From Anas platyrhynchos (lineage: Eukaryota > Chordata > Aves > Anseriformes > Anatidae), in assembly GCF_047663525.1 (NCBI RefSeq), contig NC_092606.1, positions 4,524,501 through 4,588,500 on the forward strand: 64,000 bases of DNA, written 5' to 3'. Positions 13,421-38,600 of the stretch are shown in pieces (positions within the stretch are counted from its first letter, which is position 1; each line of letters begins with the position of its first letter). A program made the position numbers and the translations under genes. Below the pieces are notes generated by a model that did no database searches, had not been told where the DNA came from, and worked only from the letters and a program-made list of their open reading frames with translations.

Positions 13421-15697
13421 TAGCTAAGTAGGTTGGTGATAAGAAGCCAAGATGAATTTATGTAAGAGCAACCTTTGCAACAGCTCAGATCAAAAATCTG
13501 TACTAAATTGCCATTCCTTACATCATTTGCTAAAGGCGTGTATCACTGGGTCCTGCAGGGAGATGGGCACGTGTAATTAAGCGGAGGCTGGGCTGGGCAA
13601 AATCCTTCACTAATAGCGTAATTTTCTCCTGGTGATTGTCCCTAATAATTCTAGAGTATTTCTCAACTCCAAGAGCTCTATTTTGGCCATTGTTGCCACT
13701 GTTTGTAGCAGTTGCAATTCCTTCAGACATTTTTTTCTTGAATTATACCAAGAGAAAAAAAAAAGTACATTCTCCTGATTTATTTTTTTTAACTGGATAA
13801 TGAAATCTTATGGGTCTGTTTTCATGTGCCAACTCTCCTTCTGTGAACATGACCGCATAGCTCTGGAGTCTCACTCCGGAGATTTCCCATGGTAGCTGAC
13901 GAGCTGTAATTCACTTTCAGAAAGAAAGAGTTGAAATTCCAGCTAAAGCCCCTCGAAGTTCACAAGTCATTATGCATATTTGAGGCTCAAACTACTGAAA
14001 ATTCTACCTACTTATGTAAAGTGATGTGATATTCCTTTCCTGTGGTCTGCAAACGGAGCTTAGATTTGGGTAAGGACCTTGTCACAGATCCAGGAAACCA
14101 ACAACATCTTCAACAATCTTTCCTCGGGAGGAATGTGCCAAGAAGTGTCTATGTGCGGAAGCAAAACGTTTTATAAATACAGTAAATGCTTAATTCTCAG
14201 GTGTGGAAAATTCAGTCTCACAAGATTATGAAGTTAAATCAACATCCTTTACTGCTTTCCCACTTATGAGTAAGAGGTATAAAGTCCAGAAGGGCTCAGG
14301 TTACTTTTCCATATTACACTTAAGTCTTACACTTAACATGCTCTATCCACGATGGAGAGAAGGATTGGCCGTGGCTTTTCCTAGGATTTTCATGTTCCTA
14401 CCAGTGGCAGTAGAGCTGTTTTCATCTGCACAAGCTCTTTTGGGACATGTGGAAGGTTTCGGACTCCAAAGACACTCAGGTTTTATAGTCTTGCAGGTAA
14501 AACAGAAATTGCTCTTCTTTGCCATAGTATTTTTCTCTGGAATCCTGAAGATGTTTCGGTCTTTGTAGATGATTAACTAATAGTAGCAAAGTGCTGCAAT
14601 TGTAGGAATTACGCATTGATATGCACTGCTTGCTGTGTGATGAGAATATTATCAGGGTGAGCACAGAAAGTAAGCAGGAACAAACGAGGGGCTTCTGGAA
14701 GTTACAAAAATACCTTCGAGGAACTTCTTGCTAAAGAACATCCCCTGCAACTCGGTAACTTTCCTTCTGCTTGCTTGTTTAGGAAGAGGCTTAGTAAACT
14801 GTCTTTTTACAAGACTGAATGCTGGCAAAAGACATGAGTTTTAATAGCTCCGGCAATGAGCAACCTCTAGCAATGAGCAATAATATACCCTTGCTGCTCT
14901 AGATCTCCCAGCAGCTGAAAGTGAAATAATGCTAATCCTTGCGCTCAGGATGTTGCACTGGCAGCTACTGCGGTACAAAATGCTTTGAAAAGGGAAAATG
15001 AGTTGTAATTATCATCATTTAGTATGTGGGGGTATCACGGATTGTTCGACACTTTGCTAGCCATAGAGCAAGGTCAGTGCATGTGCAGCACCAAGGATCT
15101 GCTCCTATTCTGACGTTTCATTGAGTAAGGGCAGCTGGGCATTCACACTACCTAACAAACAAGCAGAAAACAGAACGAGACACGGGGAATCAGTCCTTTT
15201 TCTGTTATTTTTATATTCTCCAGGAAAAGTTAATCGCTTTATTCTATTTCTGAATGGCTCGTTTCCCCTGGATTCCTCATGTAAAGCCAGGGAGTCGCTC
15301 AGTGCAGGGTTTTTGCTGGCAGCACAGTCCCTTAGGAGCAGCACCAAGTGCCCTTCCCAGGGCTGGAACCACGGCGTGAGCAGAGCCAAAGAGAGTGAGA
15401 GATGCCTTTATTTCTCCGAGGAGTTAAACAAGATAGGGGACAAGTTTTAGTGTTTAAAAGTGTCCTAAGTAAACCCCGATGCTAGTTGTTACTGACTCAA
15501 AACGATCAAACTGAAGTCTCCTAATCTTTTTCCTTGTTATTAGAACTGACTGAATGTTAAAAGTTAGTTGATGCAAAAGCACTGGCATTTAAATACTTTT
15601 CTAAACTTTCATTTAAGCCTTCCAGATCTGCTTCTAAACGTGGCAGACACAGTGGGATTTCTAAAGAAATATGGTCCTAAAACGTAACTTGTATATC

Positions 15698-15727
15698 CAT
15701 TGTTATCTAAATATTTAGATAACAATG
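15698..15727. repeat. Perfect 30-bp palindrome
   Basis: The half-site CATTGTTATCTAAAT is followed directly by its exact reverse complement, with no spacer; all 15 base pairs match. It is followed at once by two copies of GTTTAATTAATT separated by six bases (15727-15756). It lies about 690 bases upstream of the SLC6A4 start codon. It could be the end of a short inverted-repeat transposon, a cruciform-forming sequence, or a dimeric AT-rich protein site. Confidence 0.85.
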
Positions 15728-16261
15728 TTTAATTAATTAACAAAGTTTAATTAATTCTGCTCTCTTAATACTGGATGAATCTAGAAATTAATGGTAGAAA
15801 TCACAGTATGAAACTATGAGAAAGCAAACACAAGCCAAACACCATGCTCCGCCCTGATGTTTGCAATCTGGGAGTCCCACAACCTCTCAGGGTGTGAAAC
15901 CAGTGCTCAGAGGGACAACGCAGTACCAGAAGACAGCAGGACTGTGACCACCTGTGAGTTGCCCCACAATGCATAAAATCCAGCAAATCTGCTGGCTATA
16001 ACAGGTCTGCTGGATCTTTTATAAGCCAGGTACACCACCTGCAGCTGTAGGAGAGGATGACTGCTTCTTTCCTTTCTCCGTACACAGTTGAGTTTTGCTG
16101 GTACATCCTGAATGGATTATCTGCTAAATATCACACTGCGTGCTGTGGTGGTGAATTATTTCCAAAAGTATTTTAATCACAGAAAGTGTTACAAGCGCTG
16201 GTAGCATGAAATTACTGGCATCAGTAAGCCCAGTAACAGTTTTTTTTTTAACTATTTTTCA

Positions 16262-16419
16262 TTTCTTAGATGGTGTTCGTGCCTTCAGTCTGATGGATTT
16301 AAAGATGGAGGGGGAGTTGTAGGAGCATTGGGAATACAGTGGAAACAAAAGCGTGGGAAAAGAAGCCACGCGGCCGTGCTGCTGTCCCTCTGCAACTGAG
16401 CAGGACGAATCTTGGAAAA
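16262..16419 (+). promoter_or_regulatory. SLC6A4: SLC6A4 5' UTR segment upstream of the start codon
   Basis: A T-rich tract (from about 16241) ends in a candidate acceptor, ttcttag, at 16263-16269, so 16270-16419 is probably 5' UTR spliced to an upstream non-coding exon, as in mammalian SLC6A4. In the SERT frame a TAA at 16300-16302 closes the upstream frame and no in-frame ATG occurs between it and 16420, which fixes the start. Several out-of-frame ATGs (for example 16270 and 16293) lie in the leader and could dampen translation. Confidence 0.6.
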
Positions 16420-29102
<12,683 letters not shown>

Positions 29103-31090
29103 GCTAACCTGTCTGCTGGGGGAGAGGTGGAGCAGAAAACCTAACTTTCCCTGTACTCTTCCCCACCCAAAGAATTACGTTTCCAGCTGAGATAACAACT
29201 GGAGGAGCTTTCAGTGGGGGCTCTGTCACTGACAATGGGCATTTGGAAACGTGATGCCTCCAGCACATTTATCCAAGCAATCCGATGAAAACTGCCGAGC
29301 ACTTCTAACCAGAACTGAACCGACTGGGACCAATCCGTTCTGGAAACACGAGGACGTCTGCGTGCATGAGAATACCACTGCTCCACGCGTGGGCACTGGG
29401 GCTGGCTGAAAGCCTGCGTGATTGCCAAAGCCTCTGTGGGACGAGTGTCAGCGGGGGGGATTAGGTTTAGAATCGCACGTGTGTGGCAGTACCCCTGTAT
29501 TTTCCTCAATGTGATCGTTCGTACTGGGCAATGTTGTATTCGCTTCTAAGGTTCTAATTGCTTCAACTACAGTGAAAAATACAAAGGTATTTCCGATAGC
29601 CATATATTACTCAAGTAACACAGGGTTTTATAAACTGAAATATATTAGTAAATTCTGCAAACCCTCGGTCTGTAGGGGAGTCATGATATAAGAGGAAACA
29701 ACCCCAAGCAGCGCTAGGTAGCACTCCGCACGAGTTAGCACACACATCTGGTAACGTTATCCTCCTTTTCATTTCCCACATTTCATAGATTTTAACAGTT
29801 TGTTAATTGTTTCTTGCTTAATACATTCTACAAAATCCATTTTTGCAACGTAGGCTTCACCTTCCTTGAGACGCAATCAAGCAAAATACATCATGGGTTA
29901 CCTGACAAGTATTTAAGTTGCTGGCACTTACTCTAATGTTTTCATAAATAAGCTAGATATTCGCAAAAGTCATTGCACTGACAGACCTAATGTTTATTAC
30001 CAAGGAAACTATAAATTGACTTCCATACACATACTGATCTCTTCCTATTAGATATGTACATACGCCTTCCAACAGGAACTGCCCTTTAGACTCACTGCAG
30101 CCGCCAAGTCAGTTGGAGGACAACATTCTTGCTGCAGTTAGGTGGAAATTTAGATAAACCTAAGTAGTCATCATTTATGTAAAGACATTGTATTTTTACT
30201 CTACCACATAGATTATAACAGTCTATGAAAAGTAAAATAAAATAGAGCATAAAAGTCTCTTTTGTATTTCATGGTCTACTTAGGCAACATACTGCTATAA
30301 GGAACGATGTTACGTACACATTTGGAGCAGCAGGCATTAAGAAACCCACTGGAGAGATTACATCAGTACAAAGAACTTACCTGGTTAGAGGAAAGCAGGA
30401 AGGGTACAATTGCCTTTTGAAGCCATTTCCCTTGCTTCTGTTGTTTTGCTGCTTAGGTGTGCAGATACCTCGTGGAGGAATGCCTCCTATACCTCAGCTG
30501 CTGACTTCACTTACCTTTAGGCCTCAAGCCCAGCTTCCAATGAGGAAATAACTTAAAGTGAAGGTTCTTTCCAAACTATAAACATAAGTCTTCTGCACCG
30601 TTTTAAAAAAGGGAGTAGGTTCTCACGTTGCCACCAGAAAAACATAATAAATCTGTCTTACTGGATGGTTACTCATACAAGCTAGTTCTGAAGTTTACTC
30701 CTCAAGAATATTTGAAAACTACTTCCAAAACTGACTTCATTGTGAGGAAAAGACAAACAAGTTGAGAATCCATTTAATAATAAAAACGCATTAAGATTTG
30801 AAGTTGTCAACCAGAAAATTACTGTTTTTTTAATAAACTTTTCTGAGTTCATTCATTGAAAAATTACATATGAAATGTCAATGTAAAATGAACGATGTAC
30901 TCTTATGTATCAAGTGTGGGAAATAAAGGAGAAAACCCCACCCAGCTTCTCCATTCTTTAGACTGGTGTCCACCTAATGCTAGGTATCTTTCCTCCTAAA
31001 TGGGAATTTTCAATAGATATATCTTACAGATGTATTTCTTGCCAGAACTGATACTCTGTTCCGTGCTAGGCTCATAAATAAATAAATATT
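29103..31090 (+). other. SLC6A4: SLC6A4 3' UTR with several candidate poly(A) signals
   Basis: Non-coding sequence after the SERT stop. AATAAA lies at 30236-30241 (followed by a T-rich stretch), 30922-30927 and, in a tandem ATAAATAAATA, at about 31077-31086; further hexamers occur near 30645 and 30832. The antisense frame at 29141-29509 resembles no known protein. Mammalian SLC6A4 also uses more than one poly(A) site. Confidence 0.5.
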
Positions 31091-33936
31091 TTAAACTCTT
31101 ACAGTTCCAACTTTTAGTCATTTTTGTATGCCCGCTTGCAAAAGTCTCTTTTAACAGACATTGTGCTACCTTTTATTAAGAAAGGCGACAGGATAGCAGA
31201 AATGGTTGAATTAAATATGAACATTATTTGCATCAAAGCCAAAGTTTCTCTTTTAGCCGTTGCAAAGAAACTGAAACTGGGAACATTATTTCTAATGGAA
31301 TAATTTGCAGGGTAATAACTGCAGAAATCACTGCTATTTAGTGTCCAATACTACTGACATGTTATTCCTTTATAACAGCATTTGGAAAGGCAAAAAATGC
31401 ATCTTTAGTTTGTATTAAGACACTAACATACAACAGCCATTTATTCTCTGGGTGGATTTAGCACAGAATGCTGGGAAACTGCCCAAGAAATGCCAGTTTT
31501 TTTCTAGTGGATTAAAACTCAGCCAAAAAGCCCCGATCTTAATATAGATTCCTGTTACAGTCACAGTGTAAAACTGGGCAAGTTCTCTCAGCTTGAATTT
31601 TGTCAGTTGAAAAAAACAGAATAATGAACTGTGTCTACAGCTGTACCATGAGAGATGAAAGCTTTTAAAAATATTTGAAGAGAGATAGAAAAAGCAAAGC
31701 AGACATGTAGTCACAGGAAAAAAATATTTTCAGAAGAAGGCAGTCCAGAAGATCACTAGTGATGTTACATCTCTATTCTCTTTTCACCAGGATAATCCTG
31801 GGGGGGTAAGGAAGCCCTCAAGAAGTAGACTGAAAAGGCTTTTATTTTTTTGAATAATGTAAAGATAAAAAACATCTGTGTTTTCATTCTAAAAAAGCTG
31901 ATTTTGCAAGGTACTTCAGCTCCCCTTCTTTTTGTTTTAGATGGCATGCTGGTTTGAGGTTTTCAAAATCTTCTTATGATAAATTAATTTCTTAGTATCT
32001 CTGTTTAGCCAAGTAGTTGAAAAAATGAGAAATTGATTTCATTTATATTTATCACTGATCTGCCTTTCTTCTTTTTACATATCCACCTGAAACCATTTGC
32101 AGTAACCAGTATTTATCAGGTAGCCCAACAAGCAGCCATACATAAAACACTCTTTTTGTCTAAAACATAGTTGTTTTGATACCAAACGGGCTGCACTGCA
32201 ATTCAAACTGAGGCAAACAAAATTCTTCAACTCACCTTCTGCTTATCTACCACACCAGTACATCCCACCCTCTATAATGAACGGTGAAAAGGGACTTACT
32301 GAAACTGGTAAATTAGGAACGCATTTGCCTTTCAAACAGAGAATTAGGCTGGAGCTTTAGCTGTACAGAACTAGGTATTCCCTCCACCTTGTACATGGAT
32401 GCATCTGTATTAATTTATGTGGCTGTTTAGTTACAAGTGTTGCAAGCTGAGTGTAAGTCATCAGTATGTGCCTTGTACTGTAAACTGTTATTGTAATAAA
32501 TTTAATATTCATAATCCATCTGTAGATGACTCTTGTGCCTCTCTCTTATGGGGAGTTTCAAGCTGGCCCACAGCAGTTCCCAGCTTTTTAAAGCAAAGAT
32601 AAAAGAATTCCAAGAAAAAATTAATCTAGTTTACTACACCACTAAGGCCTCTTTGACAAAAAGCAGAGTATTTCCTTTGCTGTCTGAACCTTTTCCACTG
32701 CTAAATATTCTGCTTTCATTCTATTCCAACAGAAAAAACAATGTGCGTGACATTTGTTTAGACAGAACATCAAAACCAAACTGATCCACACTTGGAATAA
32801 ATGCTTAGCTACTCAATTTATTTACGTAAGAAGACAAGGTAAAAACAAAATGGTAGCAAAAGAAAAGGACAAAAAGATAAAATGCCAAAGCATTTTTTTT
32901 TTTAGAGCTTCATCTAGGAAAATATAAATAAAAAATTTGAAAGAGGATTAGTCCAACACAAGTATTTCTACTTATGTATTTCCTATTTATAAGCCTAGCA
33001 TATTTCCCGACCAAAGAAAACATAAGCACATCATAAGGAAAAGGGAAAATACAGATCAAACAGAACTCCAATTGGTTCTATTCTGAGCTACGTTATTTTA
33101 TAACATGTCAAAAAGGAGCCCAACAGTTTTGGCAGCATTTACTAAAACTAGGACACAAAAACACAAATGACTCAGCTGTTCTTCCTACTACAAACCACTG
33201 CAGTTAAGTGAATCATACCGTGCCCTTCCCGATGAGTTTCTTAAAATGACACATTTCAAGTTTCCCCGCTCTTAGCAGCAAACGATCAGCTCACAAGACC
33301 TGAGCTACAGAAGTCATAATTGAGAAAGCACCACAGAAATTCCCAGAAGTAAAAGAATTAGTAAATCAGAAAGTTTTTTTTGGAAAATAATGTAAAGGGA
33401 TCTGGAGAGAAAAAAGAATATCATTTTAAAAGAATAACATTTTAAAATCTTGGCCAGGAATAAGGGTTATCATTTCCCATATAAACATTTGATTGTCATA
33501 GGCTTTGTTCTGAAACTAGGATCGCCTTAAAGGACTTTGATTATCTAAGTGTTCAAAATCATCTTTGTGGCACTTATAAAAACATTTATTTTCAGTTCAC
33601 CTTATTATGAGACAAAAGTGAGATTTACTGAAAAAATAAGTGAAAGAGACCATTGTGAAAACTGTTGAAAAAATATTCTAAAATCAATGCCCATTGCCAG
33701 ATAGCCTACTTACCAAGTTATAGTTTGGAGAGAACTTTATTTCTTTCTTATGAACCCCTAAACAGAGTGACAAATCTAAAGTACTACCTCCAGCAGAACA
33801 AGCAAATGTGACTGCAATACATGAAAAAGGATGCATTTACCTTATTTCACATACAAAAAATATGAAGCTATTGCCGGAAAAAATAACTCAAGCATTCAAA
33901 AAGACCCGCACATTAGATGTAGTACATATCTTACAC
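31091..33936. other. Intergenic region between convergent SLC6A4 and NSRP1
   Basis: Roughly 2.8 kb, A/T-rich, with no protein-like open frame. It contains A/T runs (for example 32889-32902) and no recognised repeat. Both genes' transcripts end toward this stretch, so it should hold downstream termination sequence for both strands. Confidence 0.6.
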
Positions 33937-34570
33937 TTTATTTAAGTATTTCTGTACATTAGGTCCCTAAAACCAAAGCCCACACATATATATACAAAAT
34001 GCGTATGTCAATTTGCATTTAGCTTCCCAACCATCACACTACATACAGACATCTCCTGGATTGTTGTTTGGGTTGTTTTGCTGGCATTTCTTCCTCAGTT
34101 ACAGGTATGTTTCCTATTTTTAGGAGCATCTCTGGGCATTGATAATTCTTGGTAAGGCCTGAGAGCCGTAAAGCATTAAGAGCTTAAAGAGCTCATTCTG
34201 CTTGAGCTGGTGAGAGGAGCAGGGGCTGCCTGGGGGAGGCATTCTCACTTTAGGCTGTTTAACATTCCTAGAACTTCCTAGAATCTTCAGATGAAAAATA
34301 AAACACAACAGGGATAGGATAGGGTGCAGGCAAGGGTGGATTGATTCAGACAAATTTAATACTTTGACTGGATAAACTAAGGGTATGTTATCAACCGATC
34401 CATTAATCCATTTCAAAAGATGTTCTTGTTTTTAATAGAGCACAGAAATTTTTAAATGAAAGCCAAGAATAAATAGCTAAGGTACACTTTTACTTCTGTA
34501 CAAGAGTCCATGCAGCAGTGGATTTTCCTCTTGGTTGAGAGACCAAGTGGTTTTGTCCACTGCAGCGGCA
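33937..34570 (-). other. NSRP1: NSRP1 3' UTR and poly(A) signal
   Basis: On the minus strand AATAAA lies at 33942-33937, about 630 bases after the NSRP1 stop codon. No protein-like frame is present; the antisense frame at 34120-34416 is part of this UTR. Confidence 0.6.
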
Positions 34571-35609
34571 TTAATCTTCTTCTTTCTCAATGTAAGTTTT
34601 GGCACTGACACGTGCCATTTGCCTTGCCAAGTAGCGGTCCCTTGCTGACATGACTGTCTCTTCATTGCTCCGTTTGGCAAATTTGCTCATGCTCTCGGAT
34701 GCTTTGTGTGTTTGTTCTTTCTCCTCTTTCTCCCCTTCTTCTCCAGCTTTACGTTTCTGCTCAGACAAATTTCTAGAGCTGGAGCTCCTCTTCTCATCCA
34801 CCTCTCTCTCTTTTCCCTTCCTCTCCATTTCTAAATCTCTCTCTCCATCTTTTTCTAAAGATGCAGGGCTGTTTTCCCTCCTGTCTCTGTGTTTTTCATC
34901 ACTACCATGTTTCTCTCTCCTCTCCTTTACATGATCTTCCTTCTCTCTGCATTTCTCTCCTCTCTCCTTCTCTCTATCGCTGGACCTATCTTTACCACTT
35001 CTTATTCTTTCTTTTTCTCGTTCCTTTTCTGAACACTTCTCCTCTCTCTCTTTTGCCTTCCTCCATTCTCTTCCATGTCCCTCCCTCTCTTTTCTTTCCT
35101 TCCCCCTTTGTTTATCATCTTGTTCTTCTCTCCTTCTGTAATTATCTTTAGTAGCATGATCCCCATGTCTATGCCGCTCTTCCTTTTCCCTATGGTGATC
35201 CTTTTCATGGGTCCTACTTCTCTCGTAATCTTTTTCCCTGTATTGTTCATCACTTCCCCTTCTGTCTGATCTGCTCTCTCCCCTCTTTGTCTGATGATTT
35301 GTCTGGGCTTTTGTGCGCAGCTCTTCATCCACACTGGATGAACTTGGTGACCTGGAATGCCTCTGGTGCTTGTGATGTTTAGCCTCCTCTTCACTGCTCA
35401 CAAAGCTGTCTCTCATTTTCTTCTTTTTCAAATTTACTTTACTAGTCTTGTTTCTCTTATCATCATCGTTACTATCACTTCCTATGTCGGTATCAGCATC
35501 TGGATTATCCTCTTCCTTAGCAGGGGGCTTGAGCCTTTGCCTTTCGTGTGGGCCTTTGTTCCTTTGGTCGGATTCTTCATAACTAGTGTTAGTTTTTTCT
35601 TCCTTTATC
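34571..35609 (-). CDS. NSRP1: NSRP1 coding exon 7: charged RS/RE-like region and C terminus
   Basis: Residues 205-550 with TAA at 34571-34573. The acceptor on the minus strand is aaaatgtag before 35609. It opens RIKEEKTNTSYEESDQRNKG, then has an acidic stretch with DADTDIGSDSNDDDK, a lysine-rich segment likely to act as a nuclear localisation signal (NLKKKKM), SSEEE, and about 200 residues of alternating acidic and basic side chains with few hydrophobic ones. The C-terminal 35 residues regain normal composition and are nearly identical to human. The coding strand is strongly purine-rich, which produces long spurious frames on the other strand. Confidence 0.96.
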
Positions 35610-38600
35610 CTACATTTTTATGTTAAAAAAGAGAAAAAACGTTACACAGCCTGAAATCTCAGACTTTTCTACAGCGTGACTTCTGGTCAGGGCTTAAGCA
35701 AGACTGTAAACAAAAGATGCTGCTGAGACGTCTAAGAAAGCAAATCTATCTGTAGCTCAGGTTCCAGGAATCCAGCATAAATGATTTCTGTTAAAAATCT
35801 ACATGTGGTTCACTGGTGAATGAAAGCTGATGAATTTATCTAAAAGAATGAGTATGGTTAAGTATCTGCAGTCTCCTTCTAAAGAACAGAAAAGAGATTT
35901 GAGTTCTTGTATAAGCTTTCTGGCAAGCTACACATTTTTTCCTATGCACTTACTCTTCTATTCACGTCAAATAATTGTCCGAAGAAGAAGCATGTTGTGT
36001 GATTTTGTTCACAGAAGTAGGAACGTTGCTTCCATTAGAAGTAGTAGATTTTTACTGCAATATTTCTGAAGTTCTGATTCTTGTGACTAAGTAACACTTC
36101 TTAACAGCTCATAGATTCTCAAACAAAAAAGACAATCCATGAAGGACAAATTTGGGAACTGGGCAGAAAAAGTTATGCTTCGTCATTCTTTTCTGACTGA
36201 TGGAAATGCATGTTTAATCACACACAAGCCATGTGTCTCCTCTTCCTAATCATACGGCTGCAGTTACAGGCTGTGGTAAATTCTTATGAATCAGCAGACC
36301 ATCCAGATAGATTGAATGTCTGATGCATGCTTTAAAGTCTTAGAACAACGACTAAAACATTAAGTTGGGAAATCCAATAATCTACTTTATTAACCCAATT
36401 AACTAGAAAGAATGTAATGCAAATTCTGAGATCTGAAAGTCAAGCTGTGTTCTCTCTGTATCCTACAGTACCACCCTAAGAAAGATTAAAATATAAGCTG
36501 GAGCTCACACAAAAGGCTTTCTGGAAGCACCATCTAACGTACTATTTGCTTTCCCACAAATTAATTTTATATACAACTTGCAAAAGAAACACTTCCTTAA
36601 TATGCAAGATTAAGAAACCACCATTTCAGATATCTCTACACAGTAGAAAACCACATTTTACTGAAGAGGCTTTGAAAGACCTATTAAAGCAAACAGCAAA
36701 CTACGTAGGCTGTTACTTACACTACAAACGCTATTGCTACTGTTTTACACAGATTCAAGAGAATAACAAAGATTGCATCAATAAAAAAAAGAAGAAACCA
36801 TAAAAAGCAAAATTCATTTAACCACCTCAGTAGCAATCTTTGTAAGCCACTGAAATCAAGCAGGTCTTTCTCACTGGTGGAAGCCAGGGACAGGATGTTT
36901 TTCCAAACATATGTGTATACTAATACTTTAAGACTGAAATGACGAAACTGTGGCCTCAAATTACACACTTTTTTGCTTAAATTCAGGAAGCTGTTCTGCT
37001 TTTCTTCCAGTTGGTATTTCTTACTTCCTATTTCTTTTACACTACCTTTTCCTATTAATTCCAATAGGTGGCACATCTTTATACCAAACACATAATCTAG
37101 TACAATAAGTATAGTATTAGAGTTCGACATTTTTTTCAAGAAATTCCTATAAACATTTCCTATGACTTACCTCTATGTGCCCATTATTTTATTTTACCTT
37201 TTGCCTCCTTTGTGATTCAGAATATGTAACTTAATGCAGATTGCAAAATACTATGTAAACCAAAGTAAATACAGGTAGAATAATATAAAGTACTGTTACA
37301 AGTATGACTGTCCTCTGACACTTTTTAACCACTTTTTAACCTGTCCTTCTTGTTGCTGTCTTATAGTCTAGATCATTGATGATCACTGGACATTTTCCAA
37401 ATAATTTTGTTAACTAGCTGTATGTATGAAATAATCAAGTTACCCCTACCTGTGTGATATACTATTCCCTATTTCTCGCTGTATTCCAGTAAGTCTGGAA
37501 CCACAACCAGCCAGAAGCTGTTTTATATGTGAAAGCTTTCTGGAATTGCATCGTACCTGGCTTCACGGAAGCTGCATTTCGGCATCTCTTCTTCCCCTAC
37601 TGTCTGGTTTAAAAGATGTCTGTAAAATCCACTGAGATCCTTCTGTTTGGTCACATCCAAGTATGCTAAGGGGAAAAAAAAAAAAAAAAAAGCAAGGTTG
37701 GATTTAGTGTGTCATAAATATTCATCAGACATAATAATTCACAATTGGTAAAGACACCAAGAGTGCAATCGCTGGATTGCAAACCTGGAGGTTTTCAAGC
37801 CTGGAGTGCAAAAAGCTCTGAGCAAGCTGATCTGACCTCATAGCAGGCCACTCTTTAAGAAGGCTGGTACAGAGGTCAACTAGACCAGAATTACCTTATT
37901 CAAGATGCTGAAAATGCAGGAGATTACATAGTGATCAAACATGCTTTGTTTGTTATTCTAACATCTATTTATAGTTCTAATTTTTAAGCCTATTTCTGTG
38001 ACACTACAGAATATCTGGTTAGGGAGCGCAAGCGTAATTGTACTCCAGGCTTACAAGTCTTAATTCAGTAAGAGAAACCTCCTCAAAAATTAAAGGCCAA
38101 ATAGTACTGACACACAAATGGAGGAGCTTCTGCTCTCAATGACCTGCACAAGGGAAAATAACAGATGGAAAGCGGGATCTGATTCAGTGTGTGTTATCTG
38201 CTCCTTTTTTATACTTAAACTATATCAAGCCTTACAGAAAGACCAGATGACAATGCTGTAAATCTTGTACAAGGCATACTTCTTTTTAAGAACAATTATA
38301 CTGGTTTAGTGTTAATCTCACCCTCCAGAGCTGCCTGTCTTTTTTCTCTTTCCTCCTCCTCAGCCCTCTCTTGCAGCTTCTTCTTATAGGCCGAAGTCAC
38401 AAAAGCCTCTTTGTGAGCAAATTCTTCTCCTTCCATTTCACGCTCTTTCTGAATTTTTCTTTCCATTCTTTTTTCTTGTTCCTTCTTTCTAATCTCTGCT
38501 GCTTTGAGGATATTGTGGATGTATCTGGGCTAAAATAGGAGGGAAAAAAAAAAGTTTAATGCTGAGAGATAATTAAGGTGGCTAAGAAAACACAAACTGG

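Larger units (their letters stand above)
3181..16261 (+). other. Intergenic region and 5' non-coding part of SLC6A4
   Basis: About 13 kb between BLMH and the first coding exon of SLC6A4. No open frame here resembles a protein. Because the acceptor at 16268-16269 precedes 5' UTR sequence, at least one non-coding SLC6A4 exon and the promoter probably lie here, but I could not place them. TATA-like motifs occur at 14172-14178 and 16020-16025. No CpG island is visible. Other contents are a possible CR1 tail (4250-4400), A/T-rich simple sequence (for example 7021-7048 and 11752-11770), a purine/pyrimidine tract pair (13287-13420) and a 30-bp palindrome (15698-15727). Confidence 0.6.

Noticed and set aside
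13069-13431. 120-codon frame ending in a lysine and phenylalanine run
   Set aside because: The second half is translation of the simple purine/pyrimidine tracts; no homology in the first half.
16339-16419. Upstream extension of the SERT frame by 27 codons
   Set aside because: The extension begins with GTG, not ATG; the first in-frame ATG after the upstream stop is at 16420 and gives a start matching the family.
34650-35394. Several long frames in the NSRP1 last exon on the plus strand and in a second minus frame
   Set aside because: They are shadows of the purine-rich coding sequence: Ser/Phe/Leu-rich on the plus strand, Arg/Lys-rich in the other minus frame. Neither matches a family, while the NSRP1 frame has a conserved C terminus.
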